Position numbers and translations under genes: made by a program. A stretch of 64,000 nt of DNA, from positions 39,547,841 through 39,611,840 of the forward strand of contig JAJEKV010000002.1 of assembly GCA_021234155.1 (NCBI GenBank), in the 5' to 3' direction. The notes beneath the pieces are model-generated. The model did no database searches. It was not told the DNA's origin and was given only the letters and a program-made list of their open reading frames with translations. Below are positions 46,524 through 57,052 of this stretch, piece after piece. The DNA is from Isoetes taiwanensis. Taxonomy: Eukaryota > Streptophyta > Lycopodiopsida > Isoetales > Isoetaceae. Position 1 is the first letter of the stretch, and each line of letters opens with the position of its first letter.

Positions 46524-48770
46524 TCATCCTCCCCGCCTAAGAGCAATTAGCATACCTTTGGTAATTTCGCGGATATTACCTTTGGGGCTCATTCCCCGCC
46601 TTGGTCCGAGGTACATGACTCGGTCCTCCTCGCCTTCTATCGCAGGTGCAAATGTAGCAATGCCTTGGACCCGCTTGGTGTCGGGTTGATGGAAGGTGTT
46701 AGGCCATTGAAATGGTTCTTGCAACCTGCCTTAGAGCTATATTTTGTACAACAATTTTCTGTTCGAGAAAGAAATTACTCCACCACATCCCATCTTCTTC
46801 TAAGAAGTACTTAAAGCCCGAGAAAATTCCATTTTCAATGGCTTTTAAGGATGACTCGGGGTACTTTTCTTCCGCTTTGACTCCTTAGGATTTTTGAGAG
46901 GAAGTTGCTCAAAGACGCTCTATGAAGGAAGTGTCCGAATATATTTAAGGAAGCGTAATCCCTCCGGCGGACTCCAGTCCTTAGTTGTGGTATACTTCTT
47001 CCCCAGAAGAAGCTTTGGCCATCCTTCAAGTAGAACTTGATATGATGTTGAAAGGTGAGATCATTCAACTTGTTCACAGCCTTGTTCTCTGCTTGAACGT
47101 TGAGAGAAAACAAACTCTCTCCGAAATCAGCAGCCTCTTTAAGAAGATCGACCAATCGGAGTAGGAGTGTAAGAATCTTCAATAATTCGAACTAAAGAAG
47201 GAAGACAGTAAAGCCTTCTTCCTTCTAAGGCGCACGTAAAAATCTGCTAACATTTGGTCAATCTGATCATGAGTGTGGCCTACAAGTAAGAAACCGAGCT
47301 TCACTTTTCTAAAGATCCCTAGCTCCACTAACATGGCACAAAGACGCAAAAGAGTGTTTGATTCTTGTTCTCCCTTGTAGTATTGTCAAGTTGCGTATAA
47401 AGCAATCGGTGGTAATTGCTCTTGCTCGCATTGTGACCTTGTTAAGAATTGTAATTGTGAGGTTCGGGTCACCATGCAAGTTTGGATACGCCAAAAAAAC
47501 TTTGCACCTTAGACTTCCTTTGAAGACCATAGCTCCTACAAGGTGGACCTTAACAAAACATTCCTCCGCACATCTTTAGGAATGTTCAAGAAATGTGGTA
47601 GAGTTTTTTTTTTTTTTGTCCATTCCATCAATCACAAAATGCATATGTATTGCGAAGGACGCTCAAGAGCTTTTTTTTTTCTATGCTTGGCAAGCTTTCT
47701 TCTCTCACGCTTGTTGTTCACGATGTCCGGCAAGGTTCTCATTGCACAATATCCAGAGAAGAAATCAGGTCAAAGCATTTTCTCTCAAAACAAGTGAGAG
47801 ATTGAGAACATGAACTTACTTCTTTCGACCTCTCCTTTGCAGTTCGTTTGACTCTTTAATTTCGCACACCTCGAGCAAACAGACATTCTATGTTTTCTAG
47901 GAATTTTCACAAGAACGAATTCACTTTTCCACACCCGTGAAGTGTGAGTAAGAGATGTGTCAAGCCGAAAAGTCTCTCTTTGTACTCATTAAAAACATCT
48001 TTTGGTGATGTTATCGCTTAAATGATACATGTTGTCATTAGGTAGCTTCTCACATGTTTCTCTAAAATATTTCTCCATCCATGACACAAAGAAGAAGGGC
48101 ATGCATGGTTACAACTCTTCTTGGTCCACAATGATCATCGATTGTCGGATTTTTGTCCAGTCTTTTGTGTATTCTAGACATTCTTGTGGACCCTAAACGG
48201 TGGACAACCATAAAACATTTCTGGCAAACTTCTTGACGGTTAATGTAGTGCAAGAAGGTGTTGCGGTCTGGTCTTACATGATAAGCTAAGTAGGCATTCC
48301 GGTCCGCCAATGTCATGGAACTCAGAGTTGTCTCTAACTCGCCAGAATTTAGCCATGTTAAATCTGTTGATGCAACCCAATGAGCAGCATTTAGTTCTCA
48401 AAAGTCTCCTCATTTTCTGTTCATCCATAAGATTTCTTCTTCTTGCAGAGGAGCAAGCCCTCAAACCAAAATCCACCTTGAATTTCTTTGAAGATTGGCT
48501 TGAGAACATGTAATCTCTTTGTTCCTCGCTTGGTGTCTTCATCTTCTCGATGAAACTTCTACTCGGGGTGACTTCCTCCTGCCCCGAGTGGTGTGCTTGT
48601 AGAGGAAAAACAGCACTTCACGGAAGTTGTTCCCCAATAGGCGGGGTACAAGAGTTAAAGGGTGGTGATGGCCCATAAGAGGTTGTGGCATCAGCGTTCT
48701 TGTACCATCTTGAAAAGGAGTTCTTGCAAACATCTCCTTTAGAGCCGACTGAATTCTCAAATCCATGTGT
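46524..48770 (-). pseudogene. Transposase-like gene with GHTHDQID motif, copy 2
   Basis: On the minus strand: CSLGCINRFNMAKFW (about 48360), CQKCFMVVHRLGSTRMSRI (about 48180), then after many lesions FRKVKLGFLLVGHTHDQIDQM (about 47265), RLVDLLKEAADFGESLF and FYLKDGQSFFWGRS (46835-47182), and FQWPNTFHQPDTKRV (46524-46724). The order and the GHTH-x-x-I-D motif match the element at 24077-27046, but sequence identity is low, so these are two different lineages of one transposase-like family. Many stops and frameshifts; no ends identified. It lies inside the A...B-A-B composite. Confidence 0.5.
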
Positions 48771-49300
48771 CACAACCGTTGTTGTGTGAAGAGGAGTGCA
48801 TGCCGGAGCTTCGCCCTCATTTGTAGTGAAGTCCCGGTGAGAGAAATTGTAGTGAATCTCACGCCTCTCAGGTTTTTTCAGGTTCCTTGTATGTTTGCAA
48901 CGGCGGAGGCTAAACTACAAAAGGGGGTAGCTTGTTCTTGAGCACCCTTTGTTGTGGAGCTTCCGCAGTCCCGGATGGAACAAAGGGTGGTGGCAGCCCG
49001 CCCAACTAGTGGTGATTCTTTGGAAGGAGATGCCGCAGGCCGCCTACGTGACTTGGTGACGGTTGGAAGGGTGGTGGAAGTCCGTTACGGCTTTGGACTC
49101 CGTGTGTCTTCGGTGAAAGCAAGAACGATGAAGCGAGGTAGGAGCCTGAGAATGCCGGTCTTCGAAGAACGACGTTGGTCCCAAGCGTGTCCTCGTAACC
49201 CGCACGAGCTTGAGACAACGAAAAGGTGGTGGAAGTTTGTTGACGGCGGTTTGTCATCTTAAGAACCGCAAAACAAAGTAGAGTTTAGATAATGTTTCTC
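48771..49300. other. No supported gene
   Basis: GC-rich stretch with overlapping frames on both strands (48954-49262) and no family resemblance. It could be a first exon of a flanking gene. Confidence 0.35.
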
Positions 49301-49309
49301 TCATCGCAG

Positions 49310-49940
49310 AGCTTTTCTTATTCCGTAATACAAGCCCGCCTACTACAAGTAGAACTTCCCGCAACAATTAAGCTTAAAGGCAAACTAAAAGCTATTCCCC
49401 GAATACACTAGAGCGTAACAAGAAGGCCAAACGTATTCCACTTCACATAGAAAACGAGCAAGACGGAATGGACACCTTTAAAAGGAAATTTTGGCGCCTT
49501 CCGGGCCATGTATTCCATTCCATTCGAAATGAAGTCGCCAAATGCCAAATACTTCGAATATAATATTCGAGTGTATTCGATACTCATAGAGAAAACATGG
49601 AGAGGTGAGTAAGAAAGTACAAGGTACAATCATTTGTGTGTCCGCTTTTTATTCCTAATACACTTACGCTTTTCCTCGAAAAGGGTGTGTATTCCTGAAT
49701 ACACTTTCGCCTTTTCGAAGGCTTAATGTATTCCTAATACACTTTCGCCTGAGAAGGGGGTAATGTGTATTCCGAATACACTTTCGCTGAGGGAAAGCGA
49801 ATATTTCCGAATACACTTTTTTGTAGGGAAGGCGGTGTATTCCGAATACACTTCGCCTTGAGGAAAGGGGAAAGTGTATTCGAATACACTTTCGCCTTCC
49901 TCAAAGGCTTAAAGTGTATTCCTAATACACATTCGTGTTC
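49310..49940. repeat. Family-2 palindrome array
   Basis: Copies of GTGTATTC plus its inverse (GAATACAC) around a centre of C, CT, CG or none lie at about 49650, 49687, 49724, 49765, 49801, 49835, 49871 and 49911, with weaker ones at 49317, 49396 and 49555. Spacing is 30-45 bases. The spacers repeat CTTTCGCC and GGCGAAAG-like arms, so several copies extend outward. The copy at 49871-49892 is a perfect palindrome AAAGTGTATT/AATACACTTT and extends to about 49856-49907 with few mismatches. Confidence 0.9.
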
Positions 49941-50908
49941 TTTTGTTTTGTAAGGTTGTTTTTCCGCGATTTTTGTAGTGACTTTAGGTGTTTTTTCTCG
50001 CTTTTAAAACTTGTTTAGACATGTTTTTTTGTCAAGATTGCAAAGTTGTTGCTTTGGCATTTTTGTCCTCTTTTGCCTTTTGTTTTTTCCTTTTCGCAAG
50101 ACATTTTGTATTCGAATAGTTTTTGCCAACGCTTTCTAACAAGATCGTGTTTACACACAATTTGCAATGCATAAGAAGGCAAAGAAGAAACAACACAAGA
50201 GGACCGTTAAAATCCCAACGAAACCGCACCCCCACGAGAAGGGTTGAGGAGACATCATCATACCGCCATCTACGAAAAACTTACAAACTCAATGGTTTTT
50301 TACAAGGGGTACTTCTCCGAAAGTACAAAGACACTTACTTTCCTACATGTCCGCTTGAGGCCGGAGCAAAAAGGTAATGATGAGAGGGAATTTGTTTGCA
50401 TGGGCACCATCCAAATCGTGAGTGAAGTAGAAGGGAGTCCGGCCAAAATGAGGGAGACCGCCTTTTCAGACATCCCAAGGCTTTATTCATGTTGATGAAT
50501 CCTATTTTAGAGTGGTGAAAGTAAATCCTCGCCCTCCTATAAAGTATGTTTCTCACTACTCAAGAAGAGGTCGCCTGCGCCATCATCAACTATGTTCGGG
50601 GTTAATAACGAAATTAAGACTTCCCCAACAAATGAGTCATCACAAGGGGGAAGAGGATGAGCAAGCGAGCCCGAAAGCAGTTCCTCATCACAACTGGAGT
50701 CCATCACAACCGGGCGAAAAGGCCACCGCCACCACCACCAAAGAAGCGCCAAGGGACACAGCTTGTCGCTAAAGAGCCTAAAAAAGCGTGACGGCCTTAA
50801 TTGCAAAGAGGGATATTTCCGAGGAACCTAAGAAGAAGAAGGGGAAGGGTAAAGCACCTGGTGTTGCAATTAAGGAAAAAAAAAAAGTTGACAAGACAAA
50901 TTTAAAAG

Positions 50909-51563
50909 ATGGAAGAGATTAACCCCGCACAAGTTTGTGCAAGGTGTAATTTATTTGCCACCCACTTCAATGAAGCTTCCAATCAAAAAAATGAAGCCGG
51001 TGAAAGGCCACTTCAGTTCGCAAAAATTTATGCCGATCACTTAAGGAACCCGAAAGATGTAATAAGGAGCAATCCAAATGCTCATGTGGCCCCAATAGTT
51101 GTCCTTGTTGACAGTGGACGAGAGTGCAAAACCCCCAGTGACTATGATGAGAAAACGCAGAGACCTACACTCACTACGCCTTGGGAGGCAATCACAGCCT
51201 TTAAGGCAAGAAGGCAACTTTATAAAGAGAAGAAGAACCCGAGGTACCTCTCCGCCCCTCTCAAGGCGCCTTCATCGTGGTCTTACCGATGAAGAAGCGA
51301 AAATCGCTGCCAACACCCACAATGCCGATAAATCTAATATAAACTAAAGATGAGCTTCACGACAAGATCCGGCTCATGCACAGTGGAGTAATGTAATATT
51401 CAAGGAAAAGTACGGTGAGGACTTGAAGAAGCCAAAGATTTTCCTTGGAGCTTAAGGAGGCGCGTGACGTTGAATGTCGCCTCGAAATATGACGAGGCCA
51501 ACAAAAGGCGCCTCTCATTGGCCACGCATAACCGGTTCCAGCTTAGCTTTTAGAGATGGCAAG
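50909..51563 (+). pseudogene. N-terminal coding region of the methyltransferase-like gene
   Basis: The frame 50909-51292 encodes MEEINPAQVCARCNLF (possible Zn-binding Cys pair), then FAKIYADHLRNPKDV and TPWEAITAFKARRQLYKEK. After a frameshift the reading continues toward KEKYGEDLKKPKIFLGA (51400-51450) and ends at a GTAAGC donor (51564). It is on the same strand and in line with the downstream exons. Lys-rich frames at 50510-50900 may be an earlier exon. No named domain is seen. It is probably part of the same decayed gene as 51626-53750. Confidence 0.4.
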
Positions 51564-51625
51564 GTAAGCACAAAATGTATTCCGTAATAGCAAATCAACT
51601 ATTTAACGTGAATCTTCTTGAACAG
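51564..51625 (+). repeat. 62-bp intron with one family-2 word
   Basis: From GTAAGC to AACAG, this contains TGTATTCCGTAATAGCA (51576-51592), a degenerate copy of the locus word. Confidence 0.6.
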
Positions 51626-51857
51626 ATTTGGGAACCCGTGACCGATATTTACAATGTTCGAGCGAGGGAGTTAAAGAGCAAGGGAAAGGAGACAAATAAG
51701 AAAAAAAAAGCTCGACGCACCCAAAAAAAAAAATGACCATTACCGTCAAGGAAATGCAGTGGCTTTCTCCGACACCTGAGCTTCTCGAAAGCAAAATTCT
51801 CCAAAAAGTTGTTGATAAGGAGTTTAGCCTAGAAGAAATGTCAAAGGAATTACACAA

Positions 51858-52287
51858 GTAAGTTCTCTGACACAAACATTAGTTATTGCATGTTAGATTC
51901 CCAAAAACATCGGCGTGGCTAGTGTATTCCAGAATACACATGCCTTCCTTTACATCGGCAATGTGTATTCCTAATACACATTGCTTGTCTCTAGAAAGGC
52001 ATTGGTATTCCTAAATACACATTGCCCGTGAAAGGAAGGCATGTGTATTCTCGAATACACATTGCTCCTCCAATGTTGGCCTCGTGGTATTCGAATAATG
52101 ATGCTCCTTTAGAGAAGCAATGTGTTTGTCCCGTAGTAGAACTATTTTCCATATTGTTTCGAGGTAGCATCACAAGTTAACCGGTTTGTATTCCGTATCA
52201 CAAATAGCTTGACTTGTATTTGTTTTTTTCTTTTACGCTTGCCTTCATTCTTTCGCTTAAACTCATTGTTTCCTTAACGCCTTGCAG
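51858..52287 (+). repeat. 430-bp intron with five family-2 palindromes
   Basis: From GTAAGTTC to TTGCAG. Copies lie at 51922-51939, 51958-51984 (arms GCAATGTGTATT/AATACACATTGC), 52003-52024, 52041-52064 and a partial one at 52085. All have the form GTGTATTC + centre + GAATACAC or AATACAC, with outer arms GCAATG/CATTGC particular to this intron. Confidence 0.9.
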
Positions 52288-52945
52288 CCAAAAAACGCCA
52301 TAACATGTCAAACATGTTTGATGGAGCAAATAAACGCCGACACATGGGAAAGGTGCAAGGAACTCTACCCAATTGCCACATCCGACGAAAAATTGTCCAA
52401 TATTCACCAAATTTTGAGGGTTGGGTAATTACACTTAGAATTCCTTCTCTCTCGCACAAACGATCTCTTGACAGCTTGTTGTTTTGTTTTTCTTTAGAGC
52501 AAAAAGAAAAATAAAGACCTACCCGAGGGCTTTATGAATTTGGTTAGAACAAAGACGGAAGAGAGGTCGTTAGTCGAAGAAGAACTGTTGAGCCGTAACC
52601 ATCCGACTACGAGATTCTCGCATGTTTGATCAAAACAATTTATATTCAATCATTCATGGTGATTGCACGAACCTTGTCCGAACGGTTAAGCCACGTGACT
52701 TTACTTTGGTTATTGCTGATCTTCCCTATGGGTTTAAGCTTAAAGACAGCAGATAATGCATCGACCAGCCCTTCAAATTTTCGTGAGTTTAATGCTTTTA
52801 TTGAAGGAATCAAGCAGATCTCAACGGCCAAACATTGGCGCTTAGTTACGCTCCATTCGAAAGCATGCACCGGGCTTGGTGGAATCAGCTTTCAAAAATC
52901 ACTTTGGTTCTCCGGGGCTCAGTGTGATATGAAAACCTTTGTTCA

Positions 52946-53076
52946 GTAAGTCTTATTCCGTAATACAATTACTTTTCTCTTTAATTACGTAGTGTGTATT
53001 CCTAATAGTATTTCCTCGCTTCGGTTTTCGGGTGTTTTCTTGTTTTTGCTAATATCACTTTAAATGCTTCACTAGG
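52946..53076 (+). repeat. 131-bp intron with two family-2 words
   Basis: From GTAAGTC to CACTAG; removal restores ..TTTGTTCAG/TACAAAAC.. in frame. It holds TTATTCCGTAATACAA (about 52952-52968) and GTGTGTATTCCTAATAG (about 52993-53009). Confidence 0.75.
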
Positions 53077-54057
53077 TACAAAACTAACATCAACTACCAT
53101 GGTGGAGGACCAAGGTTGCTCAAAGAAGGTAGAGTACCTTCATGTAGCTTATTGGAGTTTTGATGGGAAGAGGACCATGGATCACTTTAACACCGCCGCA
53201 CCACAAAACTTTTCAAACGCCCTAGAGTTTCCAGCAGCCTTTACGTAAATTGCGGACCCAAGTGCACAAGGCGGATTGTGAATCACTACCGTAAACCACA
53301 AAAGCTCATCAACCATCTCCCCGACATGTTCTCGGCCCGTGAGATTGGGTACTTGATGCTTTCTCCGGTTCCGTACTACTATCGCATGTGCACTTAAGAA
53401 GGGCCGCAACCGTGTAGCCGTGGATATTGATAAGGAGGTCAGTGCATTTTGTGAAGATGAGACCGGTCAGCCTTACCTACTTTACCGTGATGAAAATCGA
53501 GTTAGGGGCCAAGTCTTCATCCGATTATGCTAAACTAACGCCCTCGAGAGATACAAACCTCCATTCTCCAAATCACTAGACGATGAGGCAACCTTTGCAG
53601 AGCTTAAAGAAGTAGCTTTAGCTACCATTCCGAGAACAAGGAGGATACAAAACTCAAGTCTCCAAAGAAAGGAGCAGAGATAGAAACGTATGACGAGATG
53701 GCGAGAGAGCAAAGAAAAGAATGAGGAGGACTATGATGTAGATCTTTGACTACTGCATATTAAAATTATCATTATTTATTACAATGAATCTTCAATATTG
53801 ATGTACAACAATTTATTAAAAACATAGTACTTTTTTTTCCTTTCTATTCTGGTGCTTGTTTTTTGTAATGCTTTCAGTCTCTTCAAGTCTATGCCTAAAT
53901 TTTGCTATTTTTATGATTTGTGTTTCATAAGTACAAAGTTTTCGTCTAATAATGGGCCAAAATGGCATGAAAAAAAATGCAAACCTCTAGAAATTCTTAA
54001 CAACTATCAAAAAAGGCTTATTTTAGAAACTTGGTGTTTTTTTAAAGGGAATCTTTG

Positions 54058-54085
54058 AAACGGGAGTGATGCAACACTCCCGTTT
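54058..54085. repeat. Perfect 11-bp-arm hairpin
   Basis: AAACGGGAGTG and CACTCCCGTTT are separated by six bases. It stands alone between the methyltransferase-like gene and block B1. It could be a hairpin relic or another palindrome word. Confidence 0.75.
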
Positions 54086-54101
54086 AATTTGCAATCGTGT
54101 T

Positions 54102-54957
54102 AACATTCCTTTCTTTGAAAACTCTGCTTCTTCCAAACCAAAAGCAACCTTACCAGAATGTATTAAATAAACCAGAGTCTATAAACATCTTTCAAGCATA
54201 CTTGGCCTTCTGAACGAACTTACCACAGATGCAACAAAGCAAACTTACCACAGATGAACAGAGCAAATAAGAGCCAAAACCATCAGAAGGGTAATACCCC
54301 CATTTCAAGGCCATTTTTCACATGAGAAATGGCTAAATCCCCCATTTCGTAGAACTCTGCAACCCTGGGACCTTCCCTATCTCTGATATAAATTAAATTC
54401 TGCCTGTTACAAATTAAAGATTTACCTCTATCAATGATGGCCTCTGTTTCAGCGTCCAGAGCCTTGTGCAACCGCAAATGCTGAGCTAAATCTGCAAATG
54501 AATCTTCCAATTGATTCAAAAAATCAAACTCTTTGATGTTCTCATGAAACTTCAAGACAGGAGCTCTTGTTTTCCTGCTCCTCCGTTCGATCTCTTCTTG
54601 CAAAGAAGAAATTTTGGACTCTAATGCCACAACAATATCATTCTTAGAGCTGATCAGTGCCTGAAACTTGGCCTCAAAACTACTTTCCATGGCTTTCAGC
54701 CATGCTGGAACCTGCTCAGGATCGGCATGCTTCCTCCTAAGCTTAGCACTAGATTTTGGGGAGCATGCAACAGAAGCGACCAGAAGGGGTTCTGGCAGGG
54801 AAAAGATAGCCTTACGGAAAGCAAGAAAAGGGGACGCTTTAGAATGGCAGATCAACCACGAAACCAGAATTGATGGGCTGCTGTCACCACAAAAACTTAG
54901 ACACACTAGATTGCCGGACCAAAATCGGCCCACACTATAGTAACAAACGGGAATCGT
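54102..54957 (-). repeat. Block B, copy 1
   Basis: About 855 bases, nearly identical to 56021-56876. It holds most of a minus-strand reading frame (54283-54933). Confidence 0.9.
54283..54933 (-). CDS. Coiled-coil ORF of block B, copy 1
   Basis: A frame of 216 residues from MGRFWSGNLVCLSF, almost identical to the copy at 56202-56969 (differences include AL/EL before ISSKND and CNRQN/SNRQN). The central part AWLKAMESSFEAKFQ.. SSLQEEIERRSRK is a predicted coiled coil. The C-terminal part (IIDRGKSLI, YIRDREGPRVAEFYEMG) is unrecognised. In copy 2 the frame extends upstream into block A; here a base change at the block junction removes that extension. It could be a gag-like or host-derived protein; I cannot name it. 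Confidence 0.45.
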   Translation of the reverse strand: MGRFWSGNLVCLSFCGDSSPSILVSWLICHSKASPFLAFRKAIFSLPEPLLVASVACSPKSSAKLRRKHADPEQVPAWLKAMESSFEAKFQALISSKNDIVVALESKISSLQEEIERRSRKTRAPVLKFHENIKEFDFLNQLEDSFADLAQHLRLHKALDAETEAIIDRGKSLICNRQNLIYIRDREGPRVAEFYEMGDLAISHVKNGLEMGVLPF

Positions 54958-56023
54958 TCAACACCAAGAAGAGAAAGGAAGATGCACGAAAGCTGATGGG
55001 GAAAAGATGGACGAGAAAGAACTAAATAGGGAGTGGGAAGGAAAAGACAAAAATAACTAAACTGCTAACTAACTCCGTAGTTCTAGAACTTTGTTTTCCT
55101 TCTATTCGTTGAAACGAAGGAAAACGCCATTTCTAGAACTACTACGTATAGATATAGACAAGGATGCTGAAAAAGAGGCAGAGAGAAGCAAAGAACCAGT
55201 TAAGAAACGCAAAAGAAAAATTGAATGTTGAATATTGTAAAAAAGGCCTATCCTAGGGTCACTTCCAACCCAAAAACCAAGGCAAGTAACAAAGACAAGG
55301 AAAATACAAAGATGTGTTGAAACGGAAGGGAAGGGATTTATGGTTGAGGTTAAGGTGAAGATAGGCATTAACTTTATTATCTGGATATTAAGAACCTTAT
55401 ATAGAGCATTTGAGCTAATAACCGCGTATTGCTAGCAATATACCAACGACTCAAAATTATAATGGCCTTGCCCATTTAACATGACCTAGACAAATCAATG
55501 CTGCAAATAACCTCGCGGAAAATGAACTCATTACTGCAATACAAATTATAGAAGAAGCACAACCTAGATCGATACATCTATGCCTGTGTGCTACGATGGC
55601 ACGATGGCGGTTACCTAGCTATGATCCGACTACAGGGAGAAGAACCAGTGGATGATCCGGCTACAGTTCGTCCTCCGCCATACTCACGTCTTCGGCCGGC
55701 TGCAAACTTGGCTACAGTTCGGCACTCTAATTCGACCATGCTTCAGATCTGATTCGGCTTCAGTTCAGGGCTTTAGTTAAGATAGGGATCGCAACAAAAA
55801 ACCGACACATACAGGTAAAGCAGTTCTGCTTCTGAAAGTCAAAGCTACTAAGCAAACACAGGTCTTGAAATCGATTGGCCCTTTCATGCAGTCGAGGTAG
55901 CCACAGACAAGTATTTGTCATTGGTATGAATTAACCAGATAAACAGTTTATGCAGCCAGGTAGACAGCTAGAAACACAAGCCAACAGAAAAGATTGCCTT
56001 GAGAAAATTTAGAGAAACAAAAC
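54958..56023 (-). repeat. Block A, copy 2
   Basis: Near-identical to 44602-45671, with a few small indels (for example near 45300/55680). It lies directly between the two B copies. Confidence 0.9.
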
Positions 56024-56876
56024 ATTCCTTTCTTTGAAAACTCTGCTTCTTCCAAACCAAAAGCAACCTTACCAGAATGTATTAAATAAACCAGAGTCTA
56101 TAAACATCTTTCAAGCATACTTGGCCTTCTGAACGAACTTACCACAGATGCAACAAAGCAAACTTACCACAGATGAACAGAGCAAATAAGAGCCAAAACC
56201 ATCAGAAGGGTAATACCCCCATTTCAAGGCCATTTTTCACATGAGAAATGGCTAAATCCCCCATTTCGTAGAACTCTGCAACCCTGGGACCTTCCCTATC
56301 TCTGATATAAATTAAATTCTGCCTGTTAGAAATTAAAGATTTACCTCTATCAATGATGGCCTCTGTTTCAGCGTCCAGAGCCTTGTGCAACCGCAAATGC
56401 TGAGCTAAATCTGCAAATGAATCTTCCAATTGATTCAAAAAATCAAACTCTTTGATGTTCTCATGAAACTTCAAGACAGGAGCTCTTGTTTTCCTGCTCC
56501 TCCGTTCGATCTCTTCTTGCAAAGAAGAAATTTTGGACTCTAATGCCACAACAATATCATTCTTAGAGCTGATCAGTTCCTGAAACTTGGCCTCAAAACT
56601 ACTTTCCATGGCTTTCAGCCATGCTGGAACCTGCTCAGGATCGGCATGCTTCCTCCTAAGCTTAGCACTAGATTTTGGGGAGCATGCAACAGAAGCGACC
56701 AGAAGGGGTTCTGGCAGGGAAAAGATAGCCTTACGGAAAGCAAGAAAAGGGGACGCTTTAGAATGGCAGACCAACCACGAAACCAGAATTGATGGGCTGC
56801 TGTCACCACAAAAACTTAGACACACTAGATTGCCGGACCAAAATCGGCCCACACTATAGTAACAAACGGGAATCGT
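56021..56876 (-). repeat. Block B, copy 2
   Basis: Near-identical to 54102-54957. Confidence 0.9.
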
Positions 56877-56969
56877 CCAACACCAAGAAGAGAAAGGAAG
56901 ATGCACGAAAGCTGATGGGGAAAAGATGGACGAGAAAGAACTAAATAGGGAGTGGGAAGGAAAAGACAA
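56202..56969 (-). CDS. Coiled-coil ORF of block B, complete form
   Basis: A 255-residue intact frame starting in block A' (MSFPSHSLFSSFSSIFSPSA) and continuing through block B. After a Ser/Phe-rich, weakly hydrophobic N terminus and basic KLRRKHADPEQVPAW, it has a coiled coil (ESSFEAKFQELISSKND..LESKISSLQEEIERRS), a second helical region (DFLNQLEDSFADLAQHL) and the tail LAISHVKNGLEMGVLPF. Because two copies stay open and nearly identical, the duplication is recent, the frame is selected, or both. No known domain is recognised; a Gag-like role is only one possibility. Confidence 0.5.
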   Translation of the reverse strand: MSFPSHSLFSSFSSIFSPSAFVHLPFSSWCWTIPVCYYSVGRFWSGNLVCLSFCGDSSPSILVSWLVCHSKASPFLAFRKAIFSLPEPLLVASVACSPKSSAKLRRKHADPEQVPAWLKAMESSFEAKFQELISSKNDIVVALESKISSLQEEIERRSRKTRAPVLKFHENIKEFDFLNQLEDSFADLAQHLRLHKALDAETEAIIDRGKSLISNRQNLIYIRDREGPRVAEFYEMGDLAISHVKNGLEMGVLPF

Positions 56970-57052
56970 AAATAACTAAACTGCTAACTAACTCCGTAGT
57001 TCTAGAACTTTGTTTTCCTTCTATTCGTTGAAACGAAGGAAAACGCCATTTC
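56877..57052 (-). repeat. Block A', truncated copy
   Basis: The first 175 bases of block A. Identity stops at AAAACGCCATTTC (57052), inside the inverted repeat that block A carries at 44726-44790. Confidence 0.85.

Larger units (their letters stand above)
51626..53750 (+). pseudogene. N6/N4 DNA methyltransferase-like gene, decayed
   Basis: Exons 51626-51857, 52288-52434, 52498-52945 and 53077-about 53750 are bounded by GTAAGT/GTAATT donors and AG acceptors. The third encodes IIHGDCTNL, then DFTLVIADLPYGF (about 52700-52735), a variant of the D-P-P-Y catalytic motif IV of amino-methylases, then REFNAFIEGIKQ and HWRLVTLHS. The last encodes RKPQKLINHL, a motif-I region reading LDAFSG.. in an alternative frame (about 53356-53380), and LKKGRNRVAVDID, the usual end of motif I. 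Motif order IV before I is that of beta-class/N6-N4 enzymes. Frameshifts occur near 52627, 53130 and in motif I, and a stop follows KLKDS.R near 52754. It would methylate A or C in DNA. It is related to the degenerate domain at 16467-18453. Confidence 0.6.

Noticed and set aside
48954-49262. Arg-rich ORF, possible gene
   Set aside because: A similarly long frame lies on the opposite strand and neither shows motifs or codon bias that decide between them.
49640-49940. CRISPR-like array of evenly spaced palindromic repeats
   Set aside because: The host is a plant nuclear genome, the spacers are not unique (they share arms with the repeats), unit length varies, and there are no cas genes.
44602-56023. 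Block A as a proven pair of LTRs
   Set aside because: The plus-strand start is TCCAACACC without TG, no primer-binding site follows on the minus strand, and the extra B-A' copy does not fit a simple element.
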